A DNA stretch of 64,000 nt. Source: an uncultured Oscillibacter sp. Lineage in GTDB: Bacteria; Bacillota; Clostridia; Oscillospirales; Oscillospiraceae. The notes below the pieces were generated by a model. The model ran no database searches and was not told the origin of the DNA. It saw only the letters and a list, made by a program, of their open reading frames with translations. Made by a program: the position numbers and the translations under genes. The DNA is taken from positions 1-64,000 of the forward strand of contig CAJUDV010000006.1 in assembly GCA_910585385.1 (NCBI GenBank), written 5' to 3'. Shown in pieces: positions 15,986 through 23,934 of the stretch (within the stretch, counting starts at the first letter, position 1; the number at the start of each line of letters is the position of its first letter).

Positions 15986-17358
15986 GCCGATTCCTCCTCT
16001 CCGCCGCCAGGCCGGGTGACGCTTTTTACCCACTTCCAGCTGTGGAGCCGGAGGGCCACGGGAATAATCTTATAGAGCTGGTCCCACTTCAGCAAAAAGA
16101 ACACCGCCGCCGGGGGCCACATCCACCAGAAGGCCGCCGCAGCGGACAAAGGCACCACGACGCCCCACATGCTGACCAGGTTCATCCTGGCGCTGAAGGC
16201 CGTGTCTCCGCCGCCCCGGATGATGCCGTTGTCGCAGGACATCTGGTAGGCTGTGCCCACCGTGGTCAGGGCGATGACCGCCATGAACCGGAGGGCCAGC
16301 TCCCTGGCCCGGGCCGTCAGGGCCCCGCCAAACACCGCCAAGACGGGCCGCCGCAGCAAAAAGATAGCCCCGCCGGAGAGAAGGCCGATTCCCACGAACA
16401 GCACCTGGAGGGTGGCCACCAGGGGCCGCAGCGCCTCTCGCCGTCCGCCGCCGATGGTCTTTCCCACCACGATGCCGGAGGCGGAGGCCGCGCCGTAGGC
16501 CGCCACGGAGAGCACCTGGTAGACCTGCACGGCGATGGCGTTGGCCGCCGTCACATCCCCGCCCAGGTGGCCCAGGATGCCGGTCTGCACCATCTGGGCC
16601 ACGCCCCACAGGGCCTGGTTCACCAGCACCGGCGCGGAGACGCGGCTGTAATCCCGGATATAGCTCTTATCGATGAAGAGAAGCTTTTTCAGCGTCAGGT
16701 TCAGCCGCCGCTCCCGGTATTTCAGGAACCAGACCACGATCAAAAGCTCCACGCACCGGGATACCAGGGTGGCCATGGCCGCCCCCCGGACGCCCAGCTC
16801 CGGAAAGCCCCAGCGTCCGTAGATCAGCACGTAGTTCAAAGACACGTTGATGCACAGCGTGGAGAAGGCCACGGCGTATCCGATTTTCACAATGCCCACG
16901 GACCGCAGGGAGGCCACCAGGATATTGGTGACGGTGAAGATCACGTATGTAAAGCAGATGATCTGAAAATACCGCGCCCCCTGGGCGACGACCGCCTCCT
17001 CGTTGGACAGCAGCCTCAGCAGCGCCTCCGGGGCCATGAGCACCAGGGCGAACAGCGCCGCCGCCAGCGCCCCGCCGAACCGCAGGGCCGCACCGATGAT
17101 GTGGGGGATGGGCTCCAGGTCCCGTTTTCCCCAATACTGCGCCCCCAGCACCACGGCCCCCTCCCCCGCGCCGGTGACCAGCATCTGCAGCAAAAACTGC
17201 ACCTGATTGCACAGACTCACGCCGCTCATGGCGTCCTGGCTGTACCGCCCCAGCATCACCGTGTCCATCATATTCACGCCGAAGGTCAGCAGGTTCTGGA
17301 GGGCCAGGGACAGCGTCAGGGCAAAAAAGGCGCAGTAAAATCGCTTCTCTCGAATCAT
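15982..17358 (-). CDS. MATE-family efflux transporter
   Basis: A 458-residue multidrug and toxin extrusion protein with about twelve membrane helices in two homologous halves. Family marks include NMMDTVMLGRYS near the start, GAGEGAVVLGAQYWGKRD (~64), LYYVLIYG-like NYVLIYG (~170), and in the second half the counterpart segment near VQTGILGHLGGD (~268). It would export cations or drugs using an ion gradient. I chose the ATG after GGAGGAG; an upstream in-frame ATG lacks a site. It heads the operon with the TIM-barrel protein. Confidence 0.92.
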   Translation of the reverse strand: MIREKRFYCAFFALTLSLALQNLLTFGVNMMDTVMLGRYSQDAMSGVSLCNQVQFLLQMLVTGAGEGAVVLGAQYWGKRDLEPIPHIIGAALRFGGALAAALFALVLMAPEALLRLLSNEEAVVAQGARYFQIICFTYVIFTVTNILVASLRSVGIVKIGYAVAFSTLCINVSLNYVLIYGRWGFPELGVRGAAMATLVSRCVELLIVVWFLKYRERRLNLTLKKLLFIDKSYIRDYSRVSAPVLVNQALWGVAQMVQTGILGHLGGDVTAANAIAVQVYQVLSVAAYGAASASGIVVGKTIGGGRREALRPLVATLQVLFVGIGLLSGGAIFLLRRPVLAVFGGALTARARELALRFMAVIALTTVGTAYQMSCDNGIIRGGGDTAFSARMNLVSMWGVVVPLSAAAAFWWMWPPAAVFFLLKWDQLYKIIPVALRLHSWKWVKSVTRPGGGEEESA

Positions 17359-17395
17359 AGCCGGGTATCTCCTCCGCCTGGGGAATGATGGGAAG

Positions 17396-17424
17396 AGTAT
17401 ACCCCAGCGCCGAGAGATTATCAA
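17396..17424 (-). promoter_or_regulatory. Promoter of the MATE operon
   Basis: On the minus strand TTGATA and TATACT are separated by 17 bases. Confidence 0.8.
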
Positions 17425-17509
17425 GGATTTCTTTTCCCCTATGGGGAGTTTCCACAAAGGTATGTCCCATTATTGTACACAAGGGCGCTGGAAAAAGGTT
17501 GACCTTTTC

Positions 17510-17537
17510 TTGCTTTTCCGGCATCAGATGGTATAAT
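17510..17537 (+). promoter_or_regulatory. Promoter of the NCS2 permease gene
   Basis: TTGCTT and a consensus TATAAT are separated by 16 bases. No purine riboswitch is seen: only about 30 bases lie between the -10 box and the start codon. Confidence 0.7.
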
Positions 17538-17572
17538 GGAAAACAGTGATTATATTAAAGGAGAGTATGCCT

Positions 17573-18922
17573 ATGCCCCCCTCTGATTCCCGCCTGCTGT
17601 TCCAGTTCCACGGAAGGCCTCCTCTGGGCGCCTCCGTCTCCCTGGCCCTCCAGCACCTGGTGGCCATGATCGTGGGCTGCGTCACGCCGCCCATCATCAT
17701 CGCCGGGGCCATCGGCCTCAGCCAGGCGGACCGGGTGCTGCTCATCCAGGCCTCCCTGGTGATGTCCGCCGTGTCCACTCTGCTCCAGCTGTTCCCCATC
17801 GGGGGCCGGTTCGGCTCCGGCCTTCCGGTGATTTTGGGCGTCAGCTTCGCGTACCTCCCCAGTATGCAGGCCATCGCCGCCTCCGGCGGCGGCGTGTCCG
17901 CCATCGCCGGGGCCATGCTGGTGGGCGGCGTGGTGGCCATCGTCGTGGGCCTCTTCGTCAAGAAGATCCGCCTGCTGTTCCCCCCGGTGATCACCGGCAC
18001 GGTGGTGTTCACCATCGGCCTCTCCCTCTACCCCACCGCCATCAACTACATGGCCGGCGGCACGGGCAACACCTACGAATCCGTTATGGCAAAGGGACTG
18101 CCGGAGGCCATGGTGTACGGCTCCTGGCAGAACTGGCTCATCGCCATCCTGACCCTGGCGGCGGTGATGGTTCTCAACAACCGGGGCAAAGGCGTGTGCA
18201 AGCTGGCCTCCATCCTTCTGGGCATGGTCTTCGGCTACATCGCGGCGCTGTGCTTCGGCATGGTAAGCTTTGCCGACGTGGGGGACGCCGCCTGGTTCTC
18301 CCTGCCCCGTTTTCTCCACTTCGGCGTCAGCTTCGACCTGCCCTCCTGCGTGGCCCTGGGCCTGCTGTTCGCCATCAATGCCATCCAGGCCATCGGCGAC
18401 TTCACCGCCACCACCGTGGGCGGCATGGACCGTGACCCCACGGACAGCGAGCTCCAGGGCGGCATCATCGCCTACGGCGCGGCCAATATCCTGGCGGCCC
18501 TCTTTGGCGGCCTGCCCACGGCCACCTATTCCCAGAACGTGGGCATCGTCACCACCAACAAGGTGGTGAACCGGACGGTATTCACCCTGACGGGGGCGTT
18601 TTTGCTGCTGGCGGGGGTGTCCCCCAAGTTCGCGGCGGTGCTGACCACCATCCCCCAGTGCGTGCTGGGAGGCGCCACCATCACCGTGTTCTCCACCATC
18701 GCCATGACGGGCATGCGGCTCATCGCCTCTCAGGACCTGACGGCCCGGAACACCACCATCGTGGGCCTCTCCGCCGCCCTGGGCGTAGGCATCTCCCAGG
18801 CCAGCGCCTCCCTGAGCCAGTTTCCCGACAGCTTCACCATGATCTTCGGCAAGTCCCCGGTGGTCATCGCCACGCTGATGGCGGTGGCTCTGAACCTGAT
18901 CCTGCCCAAAGAGGAGCACTAG
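17573..18922 (+). CDS. Xanthine/uracil permease (NCS2 family)
   Basis: A 449-residue nucleobase:cation symporter with about fourteen hydrophobic segments. The family motif region TYSQNVGIVTTNKVVNRTVF (~317-336) and the GDFTATTVGGMDRDP stretch (~277) resemble xanthine and uric-acid permeases (PbuX/XanP branch) more than uracil carriers; the exact base is inference. I placed the start at the second of two ATGs two codons apart because AGGAG then has a nine-base spacing. The methyltransferase gene follows after four bases. Confidence 0.9.
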   Translation: MPPSDSRLLFQFHGRPPLGASVSLALQHLVAMIVGCVTPPIIIAGAIGLSQADRVLLIQASLVMSAVSTLLQLFPIGGRFGSGLPVILGVSFAYLPSMQAIAASGGGVSAIAGAMLVGGVVAIVVGLFVKKIRLLFPPVITGTVVFTIGLSLYPTAINYMAGGTGNTYESVMAKGLPEAMVYGSWQNWLIAILTLAAVMVLNNRGKGVCKLASILLGMVFGYIAALCFGMVSFADVGDAAWFSLPRFLHFGVSFDLPSCVALGLLFAINAIQAIGDFTATTVGGMDRDPTDSELQGGIIAYGAANILAALFGGLPTATYSQNVGIVTTNKVVNRTVFTLTGAFLLLAGVSPKFAAVLTTIPQCVLGGATITVFSTIAMTGMRLIASQDLTARNTTIVGLSAALGVGISQASASLSQFPDSFTMIFGKSPVVIATLMAVALNLILPKEEH

Positions 18923-18926
18923 GCGG

Positions 18927-19448
18927 ATGAACGGTCTGTGGCTGCTGCTCCCCTTTCTGCTGATCCGGTTTGGACTGCTGGCCATTTTCAGCCGGGAGGC
19001 CGTGGGCCGGGCGGCCCATTTCGCCCCCATGGCAGGCGGAGAGCGGGCAGCCTGCTGGGTCTATCAGCTCTCCAACGCGGCGCTGCTTCTGTACCTGCCC
19101 TTTCTCCGGGTCCGGGCGGCAGGGTCCCTCCCCTTTTTCGCGGGGCTGATGTGCTACCTCGGCGGCCTGGCCCTCTGCGCCGCCTCCATGGCCGGCTTCG
19201 CCGCCCCCTCCGGCGGGGGACTGCGCACCGGAGGGGTCTACCGGTTCTCCCGCAACCCCATGTATGTGTCCTACTTCCTGTGCTTCGCGGGGATGGCCCT
19301 TCTGGTCCGGTCGGCGGCGCTGGCGGCCATCGTCCTGGTGTTTCAGGTCTCCGCCCACTGGATCATTCTGGCGGAGGAGCGGTGGTGCCTGGAAACCTTC
19401 GGGGCTGACTACCGGCGGTACGCGGAGCGGGTCCGGCGCTATCTTTAA
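18927..19448 (+). CDS. Isoprenylcysteine/PEMT-type membrane methyltransferase
   Basis: A 173-residue integral membrane methyltransferase of the ICMT/phospholipid methyltransferase family. The C-terminal signature is clear: YRFSRNPMYVSYF (~105-117), then HWIILAEERWCLETFGADY with the EE pair that contacts S-adenosylmethionine, ending VRRYL. Bacterial members methylate unknown lipids or small molecules. It follows the permease by four bases, so the two are probably co-transcribed, though no functional link is evident. Confidence 0.8.
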   Translation: MNGLWLLLPFLLIRFGLLAIFSREAVGRAAHFAPMAGGERAACWVYQLSNAALLLYLPFLRVRAAGSLPFFAGLMCYLGGLALCAASMAGFAAPSGGGLRTGGVYRFSRNPMYVSYFLCFAGMALLVRSAALAAIVLVFQVSAHWIILAEERWCLETFGADYRRYAERVRRYL

Positions 19449-19484
19449 AAGAAAAACGGGGCGGCCCCCCTGGGGCCGCCCCGG
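19445..19484 (-). terminator. Terminator between methyltransferase gene and spoVAC
   Basis: GGGGCGGCCCC pairs with GGGGCCGCCCC across three bases. On the minus strand it is followed by GTTTTTCTTTT, so it ends spoVAC transcripts best; the plus strand has CGCTTTT further on. Confidence 0.85.
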
Positions 19485-19491
19485 TCCGCTT

Positions 19492-19932
19492 TTATCCGCC
19501 CGTCAGCATCAGCACCACGCCGTAGATCACGCTGGCCAGGGTGCCGAACACGATCACCGGCCCCGCCACCAAGAACATCTTGGCCGCCATGCCGGTGACG
19601 AAGCCCTCGCTCTTGAAGTCGATGGCCGGGGACACCACGGCGTTGGCGAAGCCGGTGATGGGCACCAGCGTCCCCGCGCCGCCGAAGCGGGCGATCTTGT
19701 TGTACAGATTCAGCCCTGTCAGCAGGGCGGACAGCAATACCAAAGAGCAGGAGGTGGCGGTGCCCGCGTCCTCCTGGCTCAATCCCGCCGCGGCCCAGCC
19801 GTTTTGAATCAGCTGGCCCAGCACGCAGATCAATCCGCCGATGACAAAGGCCAGAGCCACATCCTTTACCAGCGGGGACTTCTGTGCCCGCTGCTTTACA
19901 TACTGCTGGTACTCCTGGGGTGACAGATCCAT
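19492..19932 (-). CDS. spoVAC: Stage V sporulation protein AC
   Basis: A 146-residue membrane protein. SpoVAC forms part of the channel that moves dipicolinic acid into the forespore and releases it at germination. Family segments seen: GGLICVLGQLIQN (~30), LVLLSALLTGLNLYNKIARF (~62), AGAGTLVPITGFAN-like GGAGTLVPITGFANAV (~83) and KSEGFVTGMAAKMFLVAG (~104). I chose the start at MDLSPQEY. Upstream, GCATA and GACACTA 17 bases apart weakly resemble a forespore sigma-F/G promoter. Its usual partners spoVAD and spoVAE are not next to it. Confidence 0.88.
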   Translation of the reverse strand: MDLSPQEYQQYVKQRAQKSPLVKDVALAFVIGGLICVLGQLIQNGWAAAGLSQEDAGTATSCSLVLLSALLTGLNLYNKIARFGGAGTLVPITGFANAVVSPAIDFKSEGFVTGMAAKMFLVAGPVIVFGTLASVIYGVVLMLTGG

Positions 19933-19997
19933 GGGGAAATCCCTCTCTTCCGGAAAATTTCCCCTAGTGTCCCCCAACTGCCGCCAAATATGCGTCC

Positions 19998-20026
19998 TTG
20001 CAAATCCGGGTGAAAAGAGGTATATT
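19998..20026 (+). promoter_or_regulatory. Promoter of hemW
   Basis: TTGCAA and TATATT with a 17-base spacer, 31 bases ahead of the hemW start and divergent from spoVAC. Confidence 0.7.
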
Positions 20027-20057
20027 ATTCTCACAGCAAACTTTGGAGGGATCACCC

Positions 20058-21266
20058 ATGAAACCGGAGAAAAAGCCCCTGGGGCTGTACATCCACATCC
20101 CCTTCTGCAAACAGAAGTGTACTTACTGCGACTTCTACTCCCTGCCGGACAGCGAGGCGCGGATGGACGACTACACCGAGGCCCTGTGCGCCCACCTGAC
20201 GGAGCTGGCCCCCTACGCCGCCGGGTATCTGGCGGACACGGTGTACTTCGGCGGCGGCACCCCCAGCTATCTTGGGGAGAAGCGGCTGGTGAAAATCCTG
20301 AAAACCGTTTTGAAAAAATACCATGTGACGAAGGACGCAGAGATCACCCTGGAGGCCAACCCCGACTCCGCCGGGGACTGGAAGACGCTGAAATCCCTGC
20401 GGAAGGCGGGATTCAACCGGATCTCCCTGGGGATGCAGTCCGCCTGTGACCAGGAGCTGCGGGAAATCGGCCGGGTCCACACATGGGACCAGACCGCCGC
20501 CGCCGTGGATGCCGCCCGGAAGGCGGGTTTTCAGAATCTCTCCCTGGACCTAATCTACGGCCTGCCCCATCAGACCATAGAGCAATGGCGGAAGAACCTG
20601 GCCGCCGCCGTCTCCCTGGGGCCGGAGCACCTGTCCTGCTACGGGCTGAAGGTAGAGGAGGGAACGCCCCTCTTCGCCCAGAGGGAGGATGCGGCACTGC
20701 CGGACGATGAGGCCCAGGCGGAGCTGTACCTTTACACCGTGGAGTATCTGGCATCTCAGGGATACAGGCAGTATGAGATCTCCAATTTCGCCAGGGAGGG
20801 CCGCGCCTCCCGGCACAACCTGAAATATTGGACCCTGGGGGAGTACATGGGCTTCGGCCCCGGGGCCCACTCGGACCTGGGCGGCGCCCGGTACGCCTAT
20901 GAAAAGGACCTGGAGGGCTACATCCGGGGCGTGCGGGAGCACGGGCCCCTGCTGTCGGAAAGCGACCGCATCCCCCCCATGGACCGGGACATCGAGTGGC
21001 TGATGCTGGGACTGCGCACCGTACACGGCCTGGACCCCAAGACGTTTGAAAACCGGTTCCGCCGCCGGTTCCGGTGCTTCCTGCCCTTTCTGGAGGAGTG
21101 CCGGGAGGCGGGCTACGCCGTGTACGAGGAGAACCGCTGGCACCTGACGCCCCGGGGGTTCCTGGTGTCCAACCAGATCATCGGCGGGGTGCTGGACGCC
21201 CTGGCGGCGGAGAAGCGGCGCCGGGCGGAGGCCGCCGCCCGGGGCGATTTCCGGGTGGAGCGCTGA
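20058..21266 (+). CDS. hemW: Radical SAM heme chaperone HemW
   Basis: A 402-residue HemN-like protein now seen as a heme chaperone rather than a coproporphyrinogen oxidase. The iron-sulfur motif CKQKCTYC is at residues 17-24, followed by YFGGGTPSYL (~58), the family SLGMQS segment (~118) and YEISNFAREG...HNLKYW (~238-255) of the HemW C-terminal domain. The start follows TTGGAGG. In many Firmicutes hemW sits near hrcA-grpE-dnaK-dnaJ; here dnaJ is about 43 kb away. Confidence 0.94.
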   Translation: MKPEKKPLGLYIHIPFCKQKCTYCDFYSLPDSEARMDDYTEALCAHLTELAPYAAGYLADTVYFGGGTPSYLGEKRLVKILKTVLKKYHVTKDAEITLEANPDSAGDWKTLKSLRKAGFNRISLGMQSACDQELREIGRVHTWDQTAAAVDAARKAGFQNLSLDLIYGLPHQTIEQWRKNLAAAVSLGPEHLSCYGLKVEEGTPLFAQREDAALPDDEAQAELYLYTVEYLASQGYRQYEISNFAREGRASRHNLKYWTLGEYMGFGPGAHSDLGGARYAYEKDLEGYIRGVREHGPLLSESDRIPPMDRDIEWLMLGLRTVHGLDPKTFENRFRRRFRCFLPFLEECREAGYAVYEENRWHLTPRGFLVSNQIIGGVLDALAAEKRRRAEAAARGDFRVER

Positions 21267-21276
21267 GGAGGAAACC

Positions 21277-22311
21277 ATGCATGTCTACACCGCGGGCCAG
21301 TGGGCCCTGCTCTTTTACTTCTACTGCCTGTGCGGCTGGGTCTGGGAGTCCTGCTACGTCTCCGCCTGCCAGCGCCGGTGGGTGAACCGGGGATTTCTCC
21401 ACGGGCCGCTGCTGCCCATCTACGGCTCCGGGGCCATCATCATCCTCTTCGCGGTCATCCCGGTGGAGGACAACCTGTATCTGGTGTGGCTCTTCGGCAT
21501 GATTGCCGCCACGGCGCTGGAGTACGCCACCGGCGCGGCCATGGAGAGGCTCTTCAAGGTCCGCTACTGGGACTACTCCAAGCAGAAATTCAATCTGAAC
21601 GGCCACATCTGCCTCACCAGCTCCATCGCCTGGGGGTTCTTCTCCATTCTGCTGGTGCGGTTTATCCACCCGCCCGTGGGGCGGCTGCTGGCCCGGGTCC
21701 CCGCCTTGGTTGTAGACCCGGCGGCCCTGGCTCTCACCGCCGCCTTCACGGCGGACTTGGTCTGCTCCGTCCAGGCCGCCCTGGACCTCCGGGACGTGCT
21801 CACCCGCCTGACGGAGGAGAACGAGGAGCTGCGCCGCCTGGCCCGGCGGGCCGAGGTGGCCGCCGCCTTCGCCGGGGACGACCTGCGGAAATTTCGGGAG
21901 CGGACAGAGGTGGAGAAGCTGCTGCTGCAATCCCGCGTTCAGGAGGAGCTCCAGGACCTGCGTCAGGCCCGCGCCCGGCGGGCGGAGCGCCGTCAGGCCG
22001 CTTGGGAGGAGGCGCTGCGCCGCCGCGCCCAGGTCAAGCTGGAGGTGCTGGAGGCCATCGCAGAGGCCCTGGAGACCTGCCGGGAGCATCTGGACAGCCT
22101 GCCGGGTCTGACGGAGGAGGCTCTGGCGGAACACCGGGCCGACCTGGAGGATGCCGTTGGCCGCCTGCGGCGGCGGGAGGCCGTCATCCGCACCCGGGAG
22201 CCCCGGAGCTACCGTCGCTCCCTGCGCATTCTGCGGGGCAATCCCTCTGCCATGGCCAGGGACTTTGGCGATGCCCTGGAGGCCCTGCGGGAGCTGACCG
22301 GGCGAAAATAA
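21277..22311 (+). CDS. CmpB-type (ABC-transporter IV) membrane protein with coiled-coil tail
   Basis: A 344-residue protein. The N-terminal part (about 1-165) has membrane helices and the marks of Pfam ABC_trans_CmpB: GWVWESCY, GFLHGPLLPIYG, EYATGAAMERLF, and WDYSKQKFNLNGHICL followed by AWG. The remaining half (about 170-300) is a long charged coiled coil rich in Glu, Arg and Leu. Despite the family name no ATPase partner is nearby and the function is unknown. It follows hemW by ten bases with GAGGAGG ahead, so it is probably in the same operon. Confidence 0.78.
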   Translation: MHVYTAGQWALLFYFYCLCGWVWESCYVSACQRRWVNRGFLHGPLLPIYGSGAIIILFAVIPVEDNLYLVWLFGMIAATALEYATGAAMERLFKVRYWDYSKQKFNLNGHICLTSSIAWGFFSILLVRFIHPPVGRLLARVPALVVDPAALALTAAFTADLVCSVQAALDLRDVLTRLTEENEELRRLARRAEVAAAFAGDDLRKFRERTEVEKLLLQSRVQEELQDLRQARARRAERRQAAWEEALRRRAQVKLEVLEAIAEALETCREHLDSLPGLTEEALAEHRADLEDAVGRLRRREAVIRTREPRSYRRSLRILRGNPSAMARDFGDALEALRELTGRK

Positions 22312-22316
22312 CCATC

Positions 22317-22345
22317 CACAGGGGCGGCGAATTGCCGCCCCTGTG
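22317..22345 (+). terminator. Hairpin after the CmpB-type gene
   Basis: CACAGGGGCGGC pairs with GCCGCCCCTGTG across five bases. The following T tract is weak, so termination is less certain. Confidence 0.5.
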
Positions 22346-22385
22346 CCGTCTTCTGCGGCCCATGCCTCCGGAGCCCTGTTGGGGT

Positions 22386-22447
22386 TTGACAAATTATCCC
22401 TTTTTTGAGGAAATAAATATTGACAAATTGTGAACGAGGACTATAAT
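22386..22447 (+). promoter_or_regulatory. Promoter of the AtoE gene with a repeated TTGACAAATT word
   Basis: A consensus TTGACA (22420-22425) and TATAAT (22442-22447) lie 16 bases apart. TTGACAAATTAT at 22386 repeats the promoter word TTGACAAATTGT 34 bases upstream, which could be a second -35 or a regulator site. Confidence 0.75.
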
Positions 22448-22504
22448 AAAGACTGCAAAATCTCGGAGCATCCACGTTTTAACAATTTATTAGGAGGAAA
22501 ATCA

Positions 22505-23872
22505 ATGCTGAAAAAAATCTCCAACGGATGCGTGCGCATCATGAACCGGTGGCTGCCGGACCCGTTCCTGTTCGCCATCATTCTGACCATTGTAGTTTTC
22601 GTGGCCGCCTGCATCGGCACCGCCCAGAACCCCATCGAGATGATCTGGGCTTGGGGCGGCCGCGGCGGCACCGCCATCGGCATGTGGAACCTGCTGGCCT
22701 TCTCCATGCAGATGGCCCTGGTGCTGGTGCTGGGCTCCGCCCTGGCCTCCGCCAAAGTCTGCAAGAACATCCTCAGCTCCATCGCCGGCATGGCCAAGGA
22801 TAAGAAGAGCGCCATCCTCATCACCACCTTTGTCTCTACCATCTGCTGCTGGCTGAACTGGGGCTTCGGCCTCATTGTGGGCGCCCTGCTGGCCAAGGAG
22901 ATCGCCCGCCGCGTCAGCGATGTGGACTATCCCCTGCTGATCGCCTCCGCCTACTCCGGTTTCGTCATCTGGCACGCCGGCCTCTCCGGCTCCATCCCCC
23001 TGGCTCTGGGCGGCGAGGGCTACACCATCGCCACCACCGGCCAGACCTTTGTGGCCCAGTCCGGCGACACCATGCTCCACCCCATGAACCTGCTGATGTG
23101 CCTGGTGATCCTGGTGGCCATGCCCTTCCTGAACTACGCTATGCACCCCGACAAGGAGCACACCGTTCTGGTAAATCCCGCCGCGCTGGTGGAGGAGAAG
23201 GAGCGGGAGTACACTGTTGAGACCCCCGCTGAGAAGATGGAGCACAGCAAGATCCTCTGGGCCATCATCTGCGCCATGGGTATCATTTACATCGTGTGGT
23301 TCTTCTGGACCAAAAAGACCTTCGTGCTGGACCTGAACATCGTCAACACCATCTTCCTGTTCCTGGGCCTGCTGGCCCACGGCGACCTGCGGAAGTACGT
23401 GGACGCCATTGGCGACGCCGCCGCGGGCTCCGCCGGCATCCTGCTGCAGTTCCCCTTCTACGCCGGCATCATGGGTCTGATGACCGCTACCAACGCCAAT
23501 GAGGTGTGCCTGGCCGGCATCATCTCCGACTTCTTCGTCAACATTTCCACCGCCGTCACCTTCCCCGTGTGGACCTTCCTGTCCGCTGGCGTGGTCAACT
23601 TCTTCGTGCCCTCCGGCGGCGGCCAGTGGGCCGTCCAGGGCCCCATTGTCATGCCCGCCTCCACCAAGCTGAGCGTAGAGGCAGGCCGGGCCGCCATGGC
23701 CATCGCCTGGGGCGACCAGTGGACCAACATGATCCAGCCCTTCTGGGCCCTGCCCGCTCTGGGTGTGGCCGGTTTGAAGGCCAAGGACATCATGGGCTAC
23801 CTGGTGGTGGTACTGATCTTTACCGGCATTGTGGCCTGCCTGGGCTTCCTGGCCTGGGGCCTGTTCTTCTAA
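22505..23872 (+). CDS. Short-chain fatty acid transporter, AtoE family
   Basis: A 455-residue integral membrane protein of the AtoE/TIGR00366 family, expected to move short-chain fatty acids such as butyrate or acetoacetate. Family features seen: NRWLPDPFLFAIILT at the start, WNLLAFSMQMALVLVLG (~59), CCWLNWGFGLIVGALLAKE (~116), and VNFFVPSGGGQWAVQGPI (~367) followed by WGDQWTNMIQPFW. It is a single-gene unit with a near-consensus promoter, an AGGAGG site and a terminator. A role in butyrate metabolism is plausible for this kind of gut bacterium but is not shown here. Confidence 0.9.
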   Translation: MLKKISNGCVRIMNRWLPDPFLFAIILTIVVFVAACIGTAQNPIEMIWAWGGRGGTAIGMWNLLAFSMQMALVLVLGSALASAKVCKNILSSIAGMAKDKKSAILITTFVSTICCWLNWGFGLIVGALLAKEIARRVSDVDYPLLIASAYSGFVIWHAGLSGSIPLALGGEGYTIATTGQTFVAQSGDTMLHPMNLLMCLVILVAMPFLNYAMHPDKEHTVLVNPAALVEEKEREYTVETPAEKMEHSKILWAIICAMGIIYIVWFFWTKKTFVLDLNIVNTIFLFLGLLAHGDLRKYVDAIGDAAAGSAGILLQFPFYAGIMGLMTATNANEVCLAGIISDFFVNISTAVTFPVWTFLSAGVVNFFVPSGGGQWAVQGPIVMPASTKLSVEAGRAAMAIAWGDQWTNMIQPFWALPALGVAGLKAKDIMGYLVVVLIFTGIVACLGFLAWGLFF

Positions 23873-23895
23873 TTCCGGCAAATCCGCCTCATATG

Positions 23896-23930
23896 AAAAG
23901 TGCCCTCCGGCTCACGCCGGGGGGCACTTT
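23896..23930. terminator. Bidirectional terminator between AtoE and MocR genes
   Basis: AAAGTGCCCTCCGGC and GCCGGGGGGCACTTT form a long stem with a TCAC loop. It serves two convergent genes. Confidence 0.85.
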
Positions 23931-23934
23931 CGCG

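Noticed and set aside
17538..17572. Purine riboswitch ahead of the xanthine permease
   Set aside because: Too little sequence lies between the promoter and the start codon to hold the aptamer.
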